This document shows, one piece after another, positions 50,746 through 58,738 of a stretch of 64,000 nucleotides of DNA. The DNA comes from JAWKUK01 sp041398605 (GTDB taxonomy: Bacteria > Planctomycetota > UBA1135 > GCA-002686595), in assembly GCA_041398605.1 (NCBI GenBank), contig JAWKUK010000003.1, positions 62,001 through 126,000 on the forward strand. The letters run 5' to 3'. The notes beneath the pieces were generated by a model. It was not told where the DNA came from, searched no databases, and was given only the letters and a program-made list of their open reading frames with translations. Made by a program: the position numbers and the translations under genes. Numbering within the stretch: the stretch's first letter is position 1; each line of letters begins with the position of its first letter.

Positions 50746-51948
50746 GTGAGCTCCGATCCGTTGGACAAGGAAATTGCCGACGCCCTCGACGGCGTCGACC
50801 TGCAGGCCATGGACAGCGCCGCTTCCGCGGCGCGCGGCCCAGGTGGCCGCGCGCCCGGCGGTGACCGTCTGTACCCCGGCTCGATCGTCGGCGTGCACGG
50901 TGACGACGTCATCGTGGAGCTCGGGCCGCAGATGCAGGGTGTGTGCTCCAGGCGGGAGTTCGACGAAGAGCCGAACGTCGGCGACGTGCACCGCTTCACG
51001 CTGCGCGGCCGCGACGAGGAGCTCTGGATCCTCTCGATCCGCGAGGCGAAGGACCTCGCCAGCTGGGAACAGCTCGAGGTCGGCGCGCACACGAAGGCCC
51101 GGGTCACGGGCCAGAACCAGGGCGGCCTCGCCCTGAAGATCGGGACGCACGACGCGTTCATGCCGACGAGCCAGGTCTCGACGGATCGCAACTTCGACGT
51201 GTCGTCGTTGCTCGGCCAGACGATCACGGCCGAGGTGCTGGAGATCGATCGCTCGCGGAAGCGCGTGCTGCTGTCGCGCCGCAAGATCGAAGAGCGTGAG
51301 CGCATGGAGCGCATGGCGGAGGCCGTCGGCGGGCTCTCCGGCGGGACAGTGATGACGGGCAAGGTCACCCGCATCGAGGCCTTCGGGGCGTTTGTCGACG
51401 TGGGCAACGGGCTGGAAGGCCTGGTGCACGTCTCGAACATCTCGCGCAAGCGCGTCGAAGACGTCAACACAGTGCTGACCGCCGGTCAGACCGTCCAGGT
51501 GATGGTGCTCGACATCATGGACGGCGGCCGCAAGCTCTCGCTCGGGATGAAGCAGCTCGAGCCGGACCCGTGGAACGAGGTCACGCACTTGCTGTCGCTC
51601 GACCAGCAAGTGACCGGCAAGGTCACGCGCATCGCCGAGTTCGGCGCGTTTGTCGAGGTCTTGCCGGGCATCGAAGGCCTCCTGCACGTCTCGCAGTTCG
51701 CGCGCGAACGGGTCCGGGACCTGTCGCGCTTGGTCAAGGTGGGCGAAGAGTTGGCCGTCCGCATCACGGCGCTCGATCCCTCGAGCCAGCGCATCTCGCT
51801 CTCTCGCCTCGACGCCCGCGGCGCCGTGCTTGGCTCCGAGGACTCCGTCGACAGCGGCACGATCGACAGCGCGCTCGAGCAGAACAAGGGCGCGATCGGC
51901 ACGAACCTAGGCGCGCTGTTGCGCAAGGCGCGCGACCCGAAGTCCTGA
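50746..51948 (+). CDS. S1-like RNA-binding protein with four S1 repeats
   Basis: 400-residue protein from GTG 50746. Short acidic N-terminus (DPLDKEIADALDGVDLQAM), then four S1 domains at about residues 40-110, 115-185, 197-265 and 285-355. Repeats 3 and 4 are canonical (GKVTRIEAFGAFVDVGNGLE with GLVHVSNIS; GKVTRIAEFGAFVEVLPGIE with GLLHVSQFA); repeat 1 is divergent. Probably the lineage's ribosomal protein S1 or an S1-like translation factor binding mRNA. Family S1 proteins usually have five or six repeats, so this is a short form. Followed by the convergent CheX-like gene. Confidence 0.9.
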   Translation: MSSDPLDKEIADALDGVDLQAMDSAASAARGPGGRAPGGDRLYPGSIVGVHGDDVIVELGPQMQGVCSRREFDEEPNVGDVHRFTLRGRDEELWILSIREAKDLASWEQLEVGAHTKARVTGQNQGGLALKIGTHDAFMPTSQVSTDRNFDVSSLLGQTITAEVLEIDRSRKRVLLSRRKIEERERMERMAEAVGGLSGGTVMTGKVTRIEAFGAFVDVGNGLEGLVHVSNISRKRVEDVNTVLTAGQTVQVMVLDIMDGGRKLSLGMKQLEPDPWNEVTHLLSLDQQVTGKVTRIAEFGAFVEVLPGIEGLLHVSQFARERVRDLSRLVKVGEELAVRITALDPSSQRISLSRLDARGAVLGSEDSVDSGTIDSALEQNKGAIGTNLGALLRKARDPKS

Positions 51949-51980
51949 TCCCCCCGAGCGCTGGCGCGCGGCTCGCTCAA

Positions 51981-51998
51981 GCGCGGCGGCCGCTGCGC
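51981..51998. terminator. Imperfect palindrome between convergent genes
   Basis: Bases 51981-51998 form a near-perfect palindrome (nine pairs including one G-T) in the 55-base gap between the S1-like gene and the convergent CheX-like gene. All G+C with no T-run; weak bidirectional terminator candidate. Confidence 0.35.
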
Positions 51999-52003
51999 GC
52001 CCG

Positions 52004-52591
52004 TCAGCCCAAGTACTTGCCGTCGGGGATGATCACGACCATCTCTGTCGGCTCGTACGAGCCGATCGTGACCTTGGCCCGACCGACGAGCAGCGGGGCT
52101 CCCTCGCGGTAGACGAGCGCGGGGCGCACCCCCGCGCGGACGCCCTGGCAGCCCTCGAAGCGCACCCGAGAGACGGAGGTCTCGAGGGCGCGCAGCGCCG
52201 CGTCGACCGCGCCACCGACGAAGTTGCCGATCTCGAGCATCGCGTCCTTCAACGAATCGTCGAGCGTCGCCCAGCCACGCCGCTCGCGGACGGTATCGTC
52301 GGGCAGCATCATGAGGAACGACGCCAACGTGATCGAATCGGGGAGCGGGATGAGCAGCGTGCCGTGGTGGATCTGCTCGCCCTCCTCTGCGCCGAAGCGG
52401 AAGGAGATGTGGATCTTCCCCGCGCCTGCGGGGCGAGCGGTGTGGCGCTCTACAACGAGCTCCTTCACGCCGATCTCGCGATCTGCGAGCATGGAGAGGT
52501 CGCTCGTGATGCGCTCGAAGATCTCTTCGATCGCTTGGAGCTGAACAGGGTCGACGACGGCTTGCATGGCTGGGGGGGACAGGCTCTCCAT
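52004..52591 (-). CDS. CheX/CheC-like phosphatase-domain protein
   Basis: 195-residue protein. Residues 110-135 (DDSLKDAMLEIGNFVGGAVD) carry the ExxN signature of CheC/CheX/FliY phosphatases: Glu120 and Asn123, which in CheX act on phospho-CheY. The flanking beta strands (IHISFRFGAEEGEQIHHG, TEMVVIIPDGKYLG) fit the CheC-like fold. Only one ExxN helix is seen, as in CheX. No chemotaxis, flagellar or two-component gene is in the window, so its partner response regulator is unknown. ATG 52591 was chosen; ATG 52567 is possible. It lies 85 bases downstream of murA on the same strand. Confidence 0.6.
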   Translation of the reverse strand: MESLSPPAMQAVVDPVQLQAIEEIFERITSDLSMLADREIGVKELVVERHTARPAGAGKIHISFRFGAEEGEQIHHGTLLIPLPDSITLASFLMMLPDDTVRERRGWATLDDSLKDAMLEIGNFVGGAVDAALRALETSVSRVRFEGCQGVRAGVRPALVYREGAPLLVGRAKVTIGSYEPTEMVVIIPDGKYLG

Positions 52592-52676
52592 CGTCCCCCT
52601 CCGAGCCGTAACCTGAGGTAAGCCCGAACGGCTCAACCCTAGTTGAGACACGCGGAGGGCGCCCCCGGAAAGCGTT

Positions 52677-53960
52677 TCACTCCTTCTCGCGCCGGATCGC
52701 CGCCCCGAGGCCCGCGAGCCGGTCCTCGATGCGCTCATAGCCTCGATCGATGTGGTACACGCGGTGGACCTCGGTCGTGCCCTCCGCCACGAGGCCCGCC
52801 ATGACGAGCGCCGCCGACGCCCGCAGGTCAGAGGCCATGACCGGCGCGCCCGACAGGCGCGCGGTCCCGCGCACGACAACGGCCGAGCTCTGCCGCCGCA
52901 GCTCCGCGCCGAGGCGCTCGAGCTCCGGCACATGCATCCAACGGTCGGGGAAGATGCGCTCGGTGATGATCGAGATGCCGTCTGCCCGCGTCATCAGCGC
53001 CATCCACTGCGCCTGGAGGTCGGTCGGGAACCCCGGATAGGCGTGCGTCGTGACGTCGGTCGAGCGCGGGCGGCGCTCATTCGTGTCATGCGCGAAGGTC
53101 TGGATCCAGTCCTTCCCAGCATCGAACGGCAGCCCGGCTTCCCACATGCGGTCGAGCAAGGCGCCCAGGTGCTCCGGCCGACAGCCCTCGACGCGCACGT
53201 CGCCGCCCGCCAGCGCGCCGGCGAGCACGTAGGTGCCGGCCTCGATGCGATCCGGGATCACGGTGTGGCGCGCCCCGTGGAGCTCGTCGACGCCCTCGAT
53301 GGTCACGATGGGCGAGCCGTGGCCCGTGACCTTGGCCCCCATCGCATTGAGGCAATCCGCGAGGTCGACGACCTCGGGCTCGCAAGCGGCGCCTTCGATC
53401 ACCGTCGTCCCCTTGGCGAGGGTCGCCGCCATCATCACGTTCGCCGTGCCGAGGACGCTGGGGCCGTTCGCCGACCCGAGGAACATGCGCGCGCCGCGCA
53501 GCCCCCCTGCGGGCGCCTCAGCGATGACATAACCGTGCTCGACGCGGACGTCGGCGCCGAGGGCGCGCATCCCCTTCAGGTGCAGCTCGATCGGCCGCAC
53601 GCCGAAGGCGCAGCCCCCTGGCAAGCTGACCTCGGCCCGGCCGAGGCGCGTCAGGAGCGGCCCGAGGACGCAGACGGAGCCGCGCATCTTGCGCACCGAG
53701 TCCCAGGGCGCCCGTCCAGCGATGTCCCGCTCACAGGAGATCGTGATCGTGCCGGATGTGTCTTGGTCGGCCTCGGCGCCGAGGTCCCGGAGGATCCCGA
53801 GCAAGGTGGCGACGTCGGCGAGGCGCGGCGCGCCCGCGATCACCAACGGCTCGCGGGCGAGGATCGCCCCGGCGAGGATCGGCAGTACGGCGTTCTTGGA
53901 ACCTGCGGTATGGACGGTCCCGCGGAGCGGACGACCCCCCTCGACAATGAGCTTGTCCAT
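52677..53960 (-). CDS. murA: UDP-N-acetylglucosamine 1-carboxyvinyltransferase
   Basis: 427-residue full-length MurA, the first committed step of peptidoglycan synthesis (enolpyruvyl transfer from PEP to UDP-GlcNAc). Conserved Lys22 in GSKNAVLPIL, catalytic Cys117 in LPGGCAFGVRPIELH (the fosfomycin target), and the Asp-containing YPGFPTDLQAQWMA. Other markers are HGSPIVTIEGV and MASDLRASAALVMAGLVAEG. Presence of murA agrees with planctomycetes having peptidoglycan. The 305-base gap upstream, shared with the TPR/alpha-CTD gene, must hold its promoter. Confidence 0.96.
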   Translation of the reverse strand: MDKLIVEGGRPLRGTVHTAGSKNAVLPILAGAILAREPLVIAGAPRLADVATLLGILRDLGAEADQDTSGTITISCERDIAGRAPWDSVRKMRGSVCVLGPLLTRLGRAEVSLPGGCAFGVRPIELHLKGMRALGADVRVEHGYVIAEAPAGGLRGARMFLGSANGPSVLGTANVMMAATLAKGTTVIEGAACEPEVVDLADCLNAMGAKVTGHGSPIVTIEGVDELHGARHTVIPDRIEAGTYVLAGALAGGDVRVEGCRPEHLGALLDRMWEAGLPFDAGKDWIQTFAHDTNERRPRSTDVTTHAYPGFPTDLQAQWMALMTRADGISIITERIFPDRWMHVPELERLGAELRRQSSAVVVRGTARLSGAPVMASDLRASAALVMAGLVAEGTTEVHRVYHIDRGYERIEDRLAGLGAAIRREKE

Positions 53961-54265
53961 CGGAGTTGCGGGCCCCCCTCCGGGCCCTGTGCGCCTGTCC
54001 CCCGGGACGACTCCGCCCCCTTTGGCGGAGCGGCTGGTTGCCGCCCGGGACAGGAGCCCCTGGCCGTGCGGTGCCAGGGCGCTCCCTCGTCCCGGAGCGT
54101 AGCGTTCGCGGCCCCTGGAACGAAACGCAGAGGTCCCCGTGTGGCCCCAAAGGGCCGCGCGGCCCCTCGATTTGACCTGGCGCCCTCGCGACCCTATGGT
54201 TGTCTGCTTCGCGGGGGTGCCAAGAGGTCCTCGGGGTCCGCACTCCGCCCGTTCGGGAGGCCCGA
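53961..54265. promoter_or_regulatory. 305-base divergent intergenic region with nested inverted repeats
   Basis: Longest structured gap in the first 58 kb, between murA and the TPR/alpha-CTD gene. It has an outer pair 53994-54001 with 54047-54054 and, inside it, a perfect seven-base stem 54011-54017 with 54024-54030 (loop CCCTTT). I see no good -35/-10 pair. The end of the region carries a strong Shine-Dalgarno GGGAGG at 54255-54260 for the ATG at 54266. No ORF of protein-like composition lies in it. Confidence 0.45.
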
Positions 54266-55642
54266 ATGGACCGTTCTCGTCCCCGCGCGCGAGCGATGAC
54301 CGATACGACTGTCCAGGAAGCGCCCATCTTCGACATCGCCCATTCGGACATCCCGAGCTTCGGCGCCCTCCAGGCGCCGCGCGCGGTGGTGTTCCAGAAT
54401 CGGCGGAACTACGACGCGTTTGAACGCGCGGTCGAAGGCCTCGAAACCACCGGAGAACCAGGCCGACGCCGAGGCATCGGCTACTGGATCCTCGGCAAGT
54501 ACGCTGAGTCCGCCGCGCAGCTCGCGGCCTATGCCGACGACGACGTCGCGTCGTTCACGCGCGCGCGCTCGTTGTCCTCCATCCAGCGCTTCGCGGAGGC
54601 GGCCGCGGTGTTCGAGCGGCTGGCCGCGAAGTACCCGGGCGAGCCTCGGCCGCGCGGCGGCATGCTCGACGCGCGCTTCGAAGAGGAGCTCGCGAAGGGT
54701 GACACGGAAGCGGCGGTCGCGTCGTTGCGCAAGGCCCTCGACGCAGAGTCCGAGGCCTTCCGCGCGAGCGCCGAGGGTCGCTACCTCCTGGGCCGCGTCG
54801 CCGAGAGCAGCTTCGATGCCGACACAGCCCTAGAGCATTACTTGGCCTCGCGTACGCTCGACCCCACGCACCGCGGGAACCTCTTCCGCCTCGCCTACTT
54901 GAGCGAGCGCTCGGGCCTCGACCGCGACGCGCTTGAGGTGTACCAGACGCTCGCTTCGATGCTGCCGATCGACCGCGCCGCTGCGTTCAACCTGGGCATG
55001 CTGTACGAGGACCTCGGCCGCGAGCACCTCGCCGCCGCGTGCTACGACACGATCGTCCGTTCGAAGCCCCAGGACCGCCGCGCGCGCCTCTACCTCGGCG
55101 ACGCACGGGCCGGGATGGAGATGTACTACGACGAGGACATGGAGCGGAAGGAAGACCGCCTCAACCAGATCCTCCGCATCCCGATCACCGACTTCGAGCT
55201 GTCCGTCCGGGCGCGCAACTGCCTGAACAAGATGGACATCATGTCGCTCGGCGACCTCGTCAAGCGCACGGAAGCCGAGCTCCTCTCCTACAAGAACTTC
55301 GGCGAGACTTCGCTCGCGGAGATCAAGGAGATCCTGCAGAGCAAGGGCCTGCGCCTCGGCATGGGCCGCGACGAAGCGGTCCGCAGCATCGCCAAGGTGC
55401 GCTCGGTCGAGGACGCGACCGTCCGCGACCCGCACGACCCGCGCAACAAGCCGGTCGCCGAGCTCAAGCTCTCGATCCGCGCGCGCCGCACCGTCGAGAA
55501 CCTGGGCTGCTTGTCGCTCGGCGACGTGACGCAGCACGCCGAGGACGAGCTCCTCGGGATGCCGAACTTCGGCGTGACGTCGCTCCTGGAGCTGAAGAAC
55601 AAGCTCGCGGAGTACGGCCTGAAGCTCAAGGGCGACGATTGA
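54266..55642 (+). CDS. TPR protein with two RNA polymerase alpha C-terminal domains
   Basis: 458-residue protein. Residues about 45-300 are TPR-like helical repeats (YWILGKYAESAAQLAAYADD, RFAEAAAVFERLAAKYPGEP, AAFNLGMLYEDLGREHLAAA). Two alpha-CTD-like HhH domains follow. Copy 1: LSVRARNCLNKMDIMSLGDL, with the DNA-contact Arg, Asn and Cys of E. coli alpha-CTD (R265, N268, C269) all kept. Copy 2: LSIRARRTVENLGCLSLGDV keeps the Arg but replaces Asn and Cys. No alpha N-terminal domain, so this is not RpoA itself. It may touch DNA UP-elements or transcription factors in place of, or alongside, polymerase. ATG 54266 is set by GGGAGG five bases upstream; ATG 54296 is an alternative. Seen widely in planctomycetes. 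Confidence 0.88.
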   Translation: MDRSRPRARAMTDTTVQEAPIFDIAHSDIPSFGALQAPRAVVFQNRRNYDAFERAVEGLETTGEPGRRRGIGYWILGKYAESAAQLAAYADDDVASFTRARSLSSIQRFAEAAAVFERLAAKYPGEPRPRGGMLDARFEEELAKGDTEAAVASLRKALDAESEAFRASAEGRYLLGRVAESSFDADTALEHYLASRTLDPTHRGNLFRLAYLSERSGLDRDALEVYQTLASMLPIDRAAAFNLGMLYEDLGREHLAAACYDTIVRSKPQDRRARLYLGDARAGMEMYYDEDMERKEDRLNQILRIPITDFELSVRARNCLNKMDIMSLGDLVKRTEAELLSYKNFGETSLAEIKEILQSKGLRLGMGRDEAVRSIAKVRSVEDATVRDPHDPRNKPVAELKLSIRARRTVENLGCLSLGDVTQHAEDELLGMPNFGVTSLLELKNKLAEYGLKLKGDD

Positions 55643-55710
55643 TCCGCTGACCCTCCGTCTCCGCTCACCCGGCCGCGCTGAGCGCGACCGGGCTCGCGGG
55701 TGCCGGGTCA

Positions 55711-55733
55711 TCGAGACGGGTCTTCGAGACGGG
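55711..55733 (+). repeat. Short direct repeat before ruvA
   Basis: TCGAGACGGG occurs at 55711-55720 and again at 55724-55733, a 13-base period, in the 113-base gap between the TPR/alpha-CTD gene and ruvA. An 8-base palindrome CGCTAGCG (55748-55755) abuts the ruvA ATG. The repeat could be an operator, or chance in GC-rich DNA. Confidence 0.4.
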
Positions 55734-55755
55734 TCCCCGAATTAGGGCGCTAGCG

Positions 55756-56367
55756 ATGTACGAGTACCTCGAAGGGAAGGTCGCGCAGCGCACGGCAGCG
55801 CGGCTCGTCCTGGACGTGAACGGGGTCGGCTACGACCTCCTGGCGCCGCTCGCGGCGTCCTTTCCAGAGGTCGGCCAGCGGTCGCGCGTCTACGTGCACA
55901 TGGTCGTCCGCGAGGACGCCCACATCTTCTACGGGTTCCCATCGAGCGATGACCGGGACCTCTTTCGGCTCTTGCTGCGGGCCCGCGGGGTCGGCCCAGG
56001 GATCGCGCTCGCGGTCCTCTCCGGGCTGTCGCGCGAGGACCTCGTGCGGGCCGTGCTCGACGAAGACCCGAAGCCGCTCCAGCGCGTCAAGGGCGTGGGT
56101 AAGAAGACCGCGGACCAGATGCTGCTCGACCTGCGGGACAAGGCCGCCGAGCTCGCGGGTGGACGCCGTGAGCTGATGACGTCGCACGCGGCCCTCACGC
56201 CGTTCACGCCGCCGGACCCGGCAGAGGTCAATGCGGCAGATGCGATCGCGGCGCTGATGTCGATCGGCTTCACCGACAAAGAGGCCAAGAAGCAAGTCGA
56301 CCGCGCCCGCGAGACCGTCGACGCCAACGACCTCGAGGCGTTGGTGCGGGCCGCGATCCAGGGCTGA
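55756..56367 (+). CDS. ruvA: Holliday junction DNA helicase RuvA
   Basis: 203-residue RuvA, usual length. It binds four-way junctions as a tetramer and loads the RuvB motor. Domain I: MYEYLEGKVAQRTAARLVLD with VNGVGYDL. Domain II has two helix-hairpin-helix motifs (LLRARGVGPGIALAVLSGL; LQRVKGVGKKTADQMLLDL). Domain III, at the C-terminus, binds RuvB (NAADAIAALMSIGFTDKEAK). AGGG lies eight bases before the ATG. Neither ruvB nor ruvC is in the window; the next gene is an amino-acid enzyme 26 bases downstream. Confidence 0.96.
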   Translation: MYEYLEGKVAQRTAARLVLDVNGVGYDLLAPLAASFPEVGQRSRVYVHMVVREDAHIFYGFPSSDDRDLFRLLLRARGVGPGIALAVLSGLSREDLVRAVLDEDPKPLQRVKGVGKKTADQMLLDLRDKAAELAGGRRELMTSHAALTPFTPPDPAEVNAADAIAALMSIGFTDKEAKKQVDRARETVDANDLEALVRAAIQG

Positions 56368-56393
56368 CACCGAGCGCGCGCCCAGACTTCGCC

Positions 56394-58337
56394 ATGCATG
56401 CCCCCGATCCGCGCGCCAGGGCGCAGGGCGCTGTCCGGCGCCCGCCCCCCTATTCGACGATCGCGTTCGACTGCGATTCGACGCTGTCGACGATCGAAGG
56501 CATCGAGGAGCTCGCCCACAGCGCGACGAGCGAAGTGCGCGCGGAGCTCTTGCGGCTGACGCAGCGCGCCATGAGCGGCGAAGTGCCGCTCGAGGAGGTG
56601 TTTGCGCAGCGCCTCGCGCTCGTGCGGCCGACGCGCGCCGCGGTGGAGGGCATCGCGGCGCGGTACTGCGCGACCGCGGTCCCGGGCGCGCGCAACGTGA
56701 TCGCCGCCCTGCGCGCGCTCGGCAAGCGTGTCATCGTCCTCTCGGGCGGGCTGCGTGACGCGGTCGCGCCGTTCGCGCGCTGGCTCGGCGTCGAGGAGGT
56801 CTACGCCGTACCCGCCGAGTACGACGAGGACGGCGCGTGGCTGCGGCACGATCCGGGCGCTCCGCTCGCGCGCTCGAACGGCAAGCCGCAGCTCCTGCGC
56901 GCGCTGTGCCCAGACGGGGACGTCGCGCTCGTCGGGGACGGCGCGACGGACGCGGAGGCGGGGCCTGCGTGCGCGCGCTTCGTCGCCTACGGCGGCGTGA
57001 TTCCGCGCAGCGCGGTCCTCGCGCGGGGCGACGCCGTCACGGTCGAGCGCGACCTCGCCGCGGTCTTGCCGGCGCTCCTCAGCGCCGCGGAGCTGGCGCG
57101 CCTCGCTGACGACCCCGCGCACGCGACGCTTGTCGCACGTGCCCATGACCTCGAGCGAGCTCGCCGACCGGCGCTCTGGATCCCTGGCCCGACCGAGGTC
57201 CGCCCGGAGCTCCTCCGCGAGTGCGCGCGGCCGATGTTTGGCCACCGCTCACGTGAGATGGACGAGGTCCTCGCGCGCATCGATGCCCACTTGCCGACGT
57301 TGTTCGGCCTCGAGCCCGACACCACCTCGCATGTGGCGGTGCACTCGTGCACGGCTTCGGGGCTGATGGAGGCTGCATTGCGCGGCGCCGTCGACGACCG
57401 CGGCGGCAAGGTCCTTTGCCTCGTCAACGGGTCGTTCTCGCAGCGCTTCGTCGAAATGGCCGCCGGCCTTGGGCTCGAGCACGCGGTCGTTGCTCGCCCG
57501 CCGGGCGAAGCCTTCGAGGTCGACGAGCTCGCGCGTGCCCTCGAAGAGCACGCGCCGGTCGCCGTCGTGACGTGGTCCGTGAGCGAGACCTCGACGGGCG
57601 CGGCGACGCCGCCCGCGCGCCTCGCGGAGGCGCTGGCGTCGCACCCAGACACGCTCTCTATCGGTGACTTCGTGACGTGGCTCGGCGGCGCGCCCATCGA
57701 CTTCGACGCGCACAGGCTCGACTTCGCCCTCGCGGGCACGCAGAAGGCCCTCGCGCTGCCGCCGGGCCTCGGCGTGTGCGCCGTATCGCAGCGCTATCTG
57801 GAGCGCGCGCGACGCGCGCCGCGGCGCGGCTGGTTCCTGGACCCCGTCCGGATCGTCGAGGCGCACGCCGAGCGCAAGCCGCCGATGACGCCGACGATCA
57901 GCTTGCACCTCGCGCTCGCGGCGCAATTGGAAGACATCGCCGCAGGGGACCTCGAGCGCGCGCTCGCGACGCTGCCAGGCGAGGCGCTCGGCGTGCACCC
58001 TGGCCCGGGGGCGGCCGCGTTCGCCGCGCGTTACGCGCGCCACGCCGCCATGCGCGACCGCGTGCGCGCGTGGGCCCCGACCGTCGGGCTCGAGCCCGTC
58101 CCGCGCGCAGAGGTGGCGTCCCCCACCGTGGCGTGCCTGCGCGCGGCGCCCGGCGTGGCCGTCGACCTCGCCGCGTTGGTGCGAGCGCTCTCGGAAGCGG
58201 GGTTCCAGGTCGGCGGCGGCTACGGCGCGCTCAAAGCAACGACCTTCCGCATCGGACACATGGGCGACCATTCTCGCGCCGAGCTCGAGCGCCTGCTCAT
58301 GGCCGCGACGCGCGCGCTCGCGCTGGCGGCCCGTTGA
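56394..58337 (+). CDS. Fused phosphoserine phosphatase-like HAD and class V aminotransferase
   Basis: 647-residue two-domain protein. Residues about 20-235: SerB-type HAD phosphatase with all motifs: FDCDSTLSTIEGIEEL (Asp26, Asp28), IVLSGGLRDA (Ser117), SNGK (Lys164) and VGDGATDAEAG (Asp182, Asp186). Residues about 262-647: class V PLP aminotransferase starting LWIPGPTEVRPELLRECARP, with HSCTASGLMEAALRG, an Asp in IGDFVTWLGG, and PLP-Lys451 in LAGTQKALALPPGLG. SerC (class V) and SerB catalyse the last two steps of serine synthesis, so this may be a bifunctional serine enzyme. The aminotransferase half could instead be alanine/serine-glyoxylate type. No stop or frame break between domains. Confidence 0.9.
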   Translation: MHAPDPRARAQGAVRRPPPYSTIAFDCDSTLSTIEGIEELAHSATSEVRAELLRLTQRAMSGEVPLEEVFAQRLALVRPTRAAVEGIAARYCATAVPGARNVIAALRALGKRVIVLSGGLRDAVAPFARWLGVEEVYAVPAEYDEDGAWLRHDPGAPLARSNGKPQLLRALCPDGDVALVGDGATDAEAGPACARFVAYGGVIPRSAVLARGDAVTVERDLAAVLPALLSAAELARLADDPAHATLVARAHDLERARRPALWIPGPTEVRPELLRECARPMFGHRSREMDEVLARIDAHLPTLFGLEPDTTSHVAVHSCTASGLMEAALRGAVDDRGGKVLCLVNGSFSQRFVEMAAGLGLEHAVVARPPGEAFEVDELARALEEHAPVAVVTWSVSETSTGAATPPARLAEALASHPDTLSIGDFVTWLGGAPIDFDAHRLDFALAGTQKALALPPGLGVCAVSQRYLERARRAPRRGWFLDPVRIVEAHAERKPPMTPTISLHLALAAQLEDIAAGDLERALATLPGEALGVHPGPGAAAFAARYARHAAMRDRVRAWAPTVGLEPVPRAEVASPTVACLRAAPGVAVDLAALVRALSEAGFQVGGGYGALKATTFRIGHMGDHSRAELERLLMAATRALALAAR

Positions 58338-58738
58338 CCGACGGGTTTCGCCCCCATCGTGAGAGGCGCGGGGCCGCTTCCGGGGCCAGCTCCCTGGGGA
58401 ACATTGTGCCTCGCGCGTTCGTTCTGAGGGACGGAGCGTAGGCGAGCTGAACCCGGCGCGCTGGACCGGCTCCGGCTCACTTGACTTGCGCGGGGCCCGC
58501 GCATGGAGCCGCGCCGACGAGGGTCCCGACTCGCGACGTCTTGAACTCCAAACCCGAGGCGCCTCGCCGATCCGGTGTCACGATCTTGGACTCGGGGTGG
58601 CAGGGCGACGCCGTCGCCCCAGGCCGCCGGCCGCTCCCGCGCGGAGCAGGCGCTCTGGCGCCGCACGGACCATGCCGATGCGACGCAGCAGCGCCGACCC
58701 TCGTGTACCCTTTGCTCACAACCAGTCACCGCCCTGCC
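58338..58738. other. 401-base intergenic region without a recognised gene
   Basis: Between the fused serine enzyme and the sulfatase. It holds a 17-base near-palindrome at 58487-58503 (eight-base arms around one G) directly after TTGACT (58481-58486). The only sizeable frames here (for example minus 58477-58719) are Arg/Gly/Pro-rich and look like shadows. The sulfatase promoter must lie here; I cannot fix its -10 box. Confidence 0.45.

Noticed and set aside
58477..58719. Small minus-strand frame in the gap before the sulfatase
   Set aside because: Eighty residues of low-information sequence with no ribosome site or homology signal; left as intergenic.
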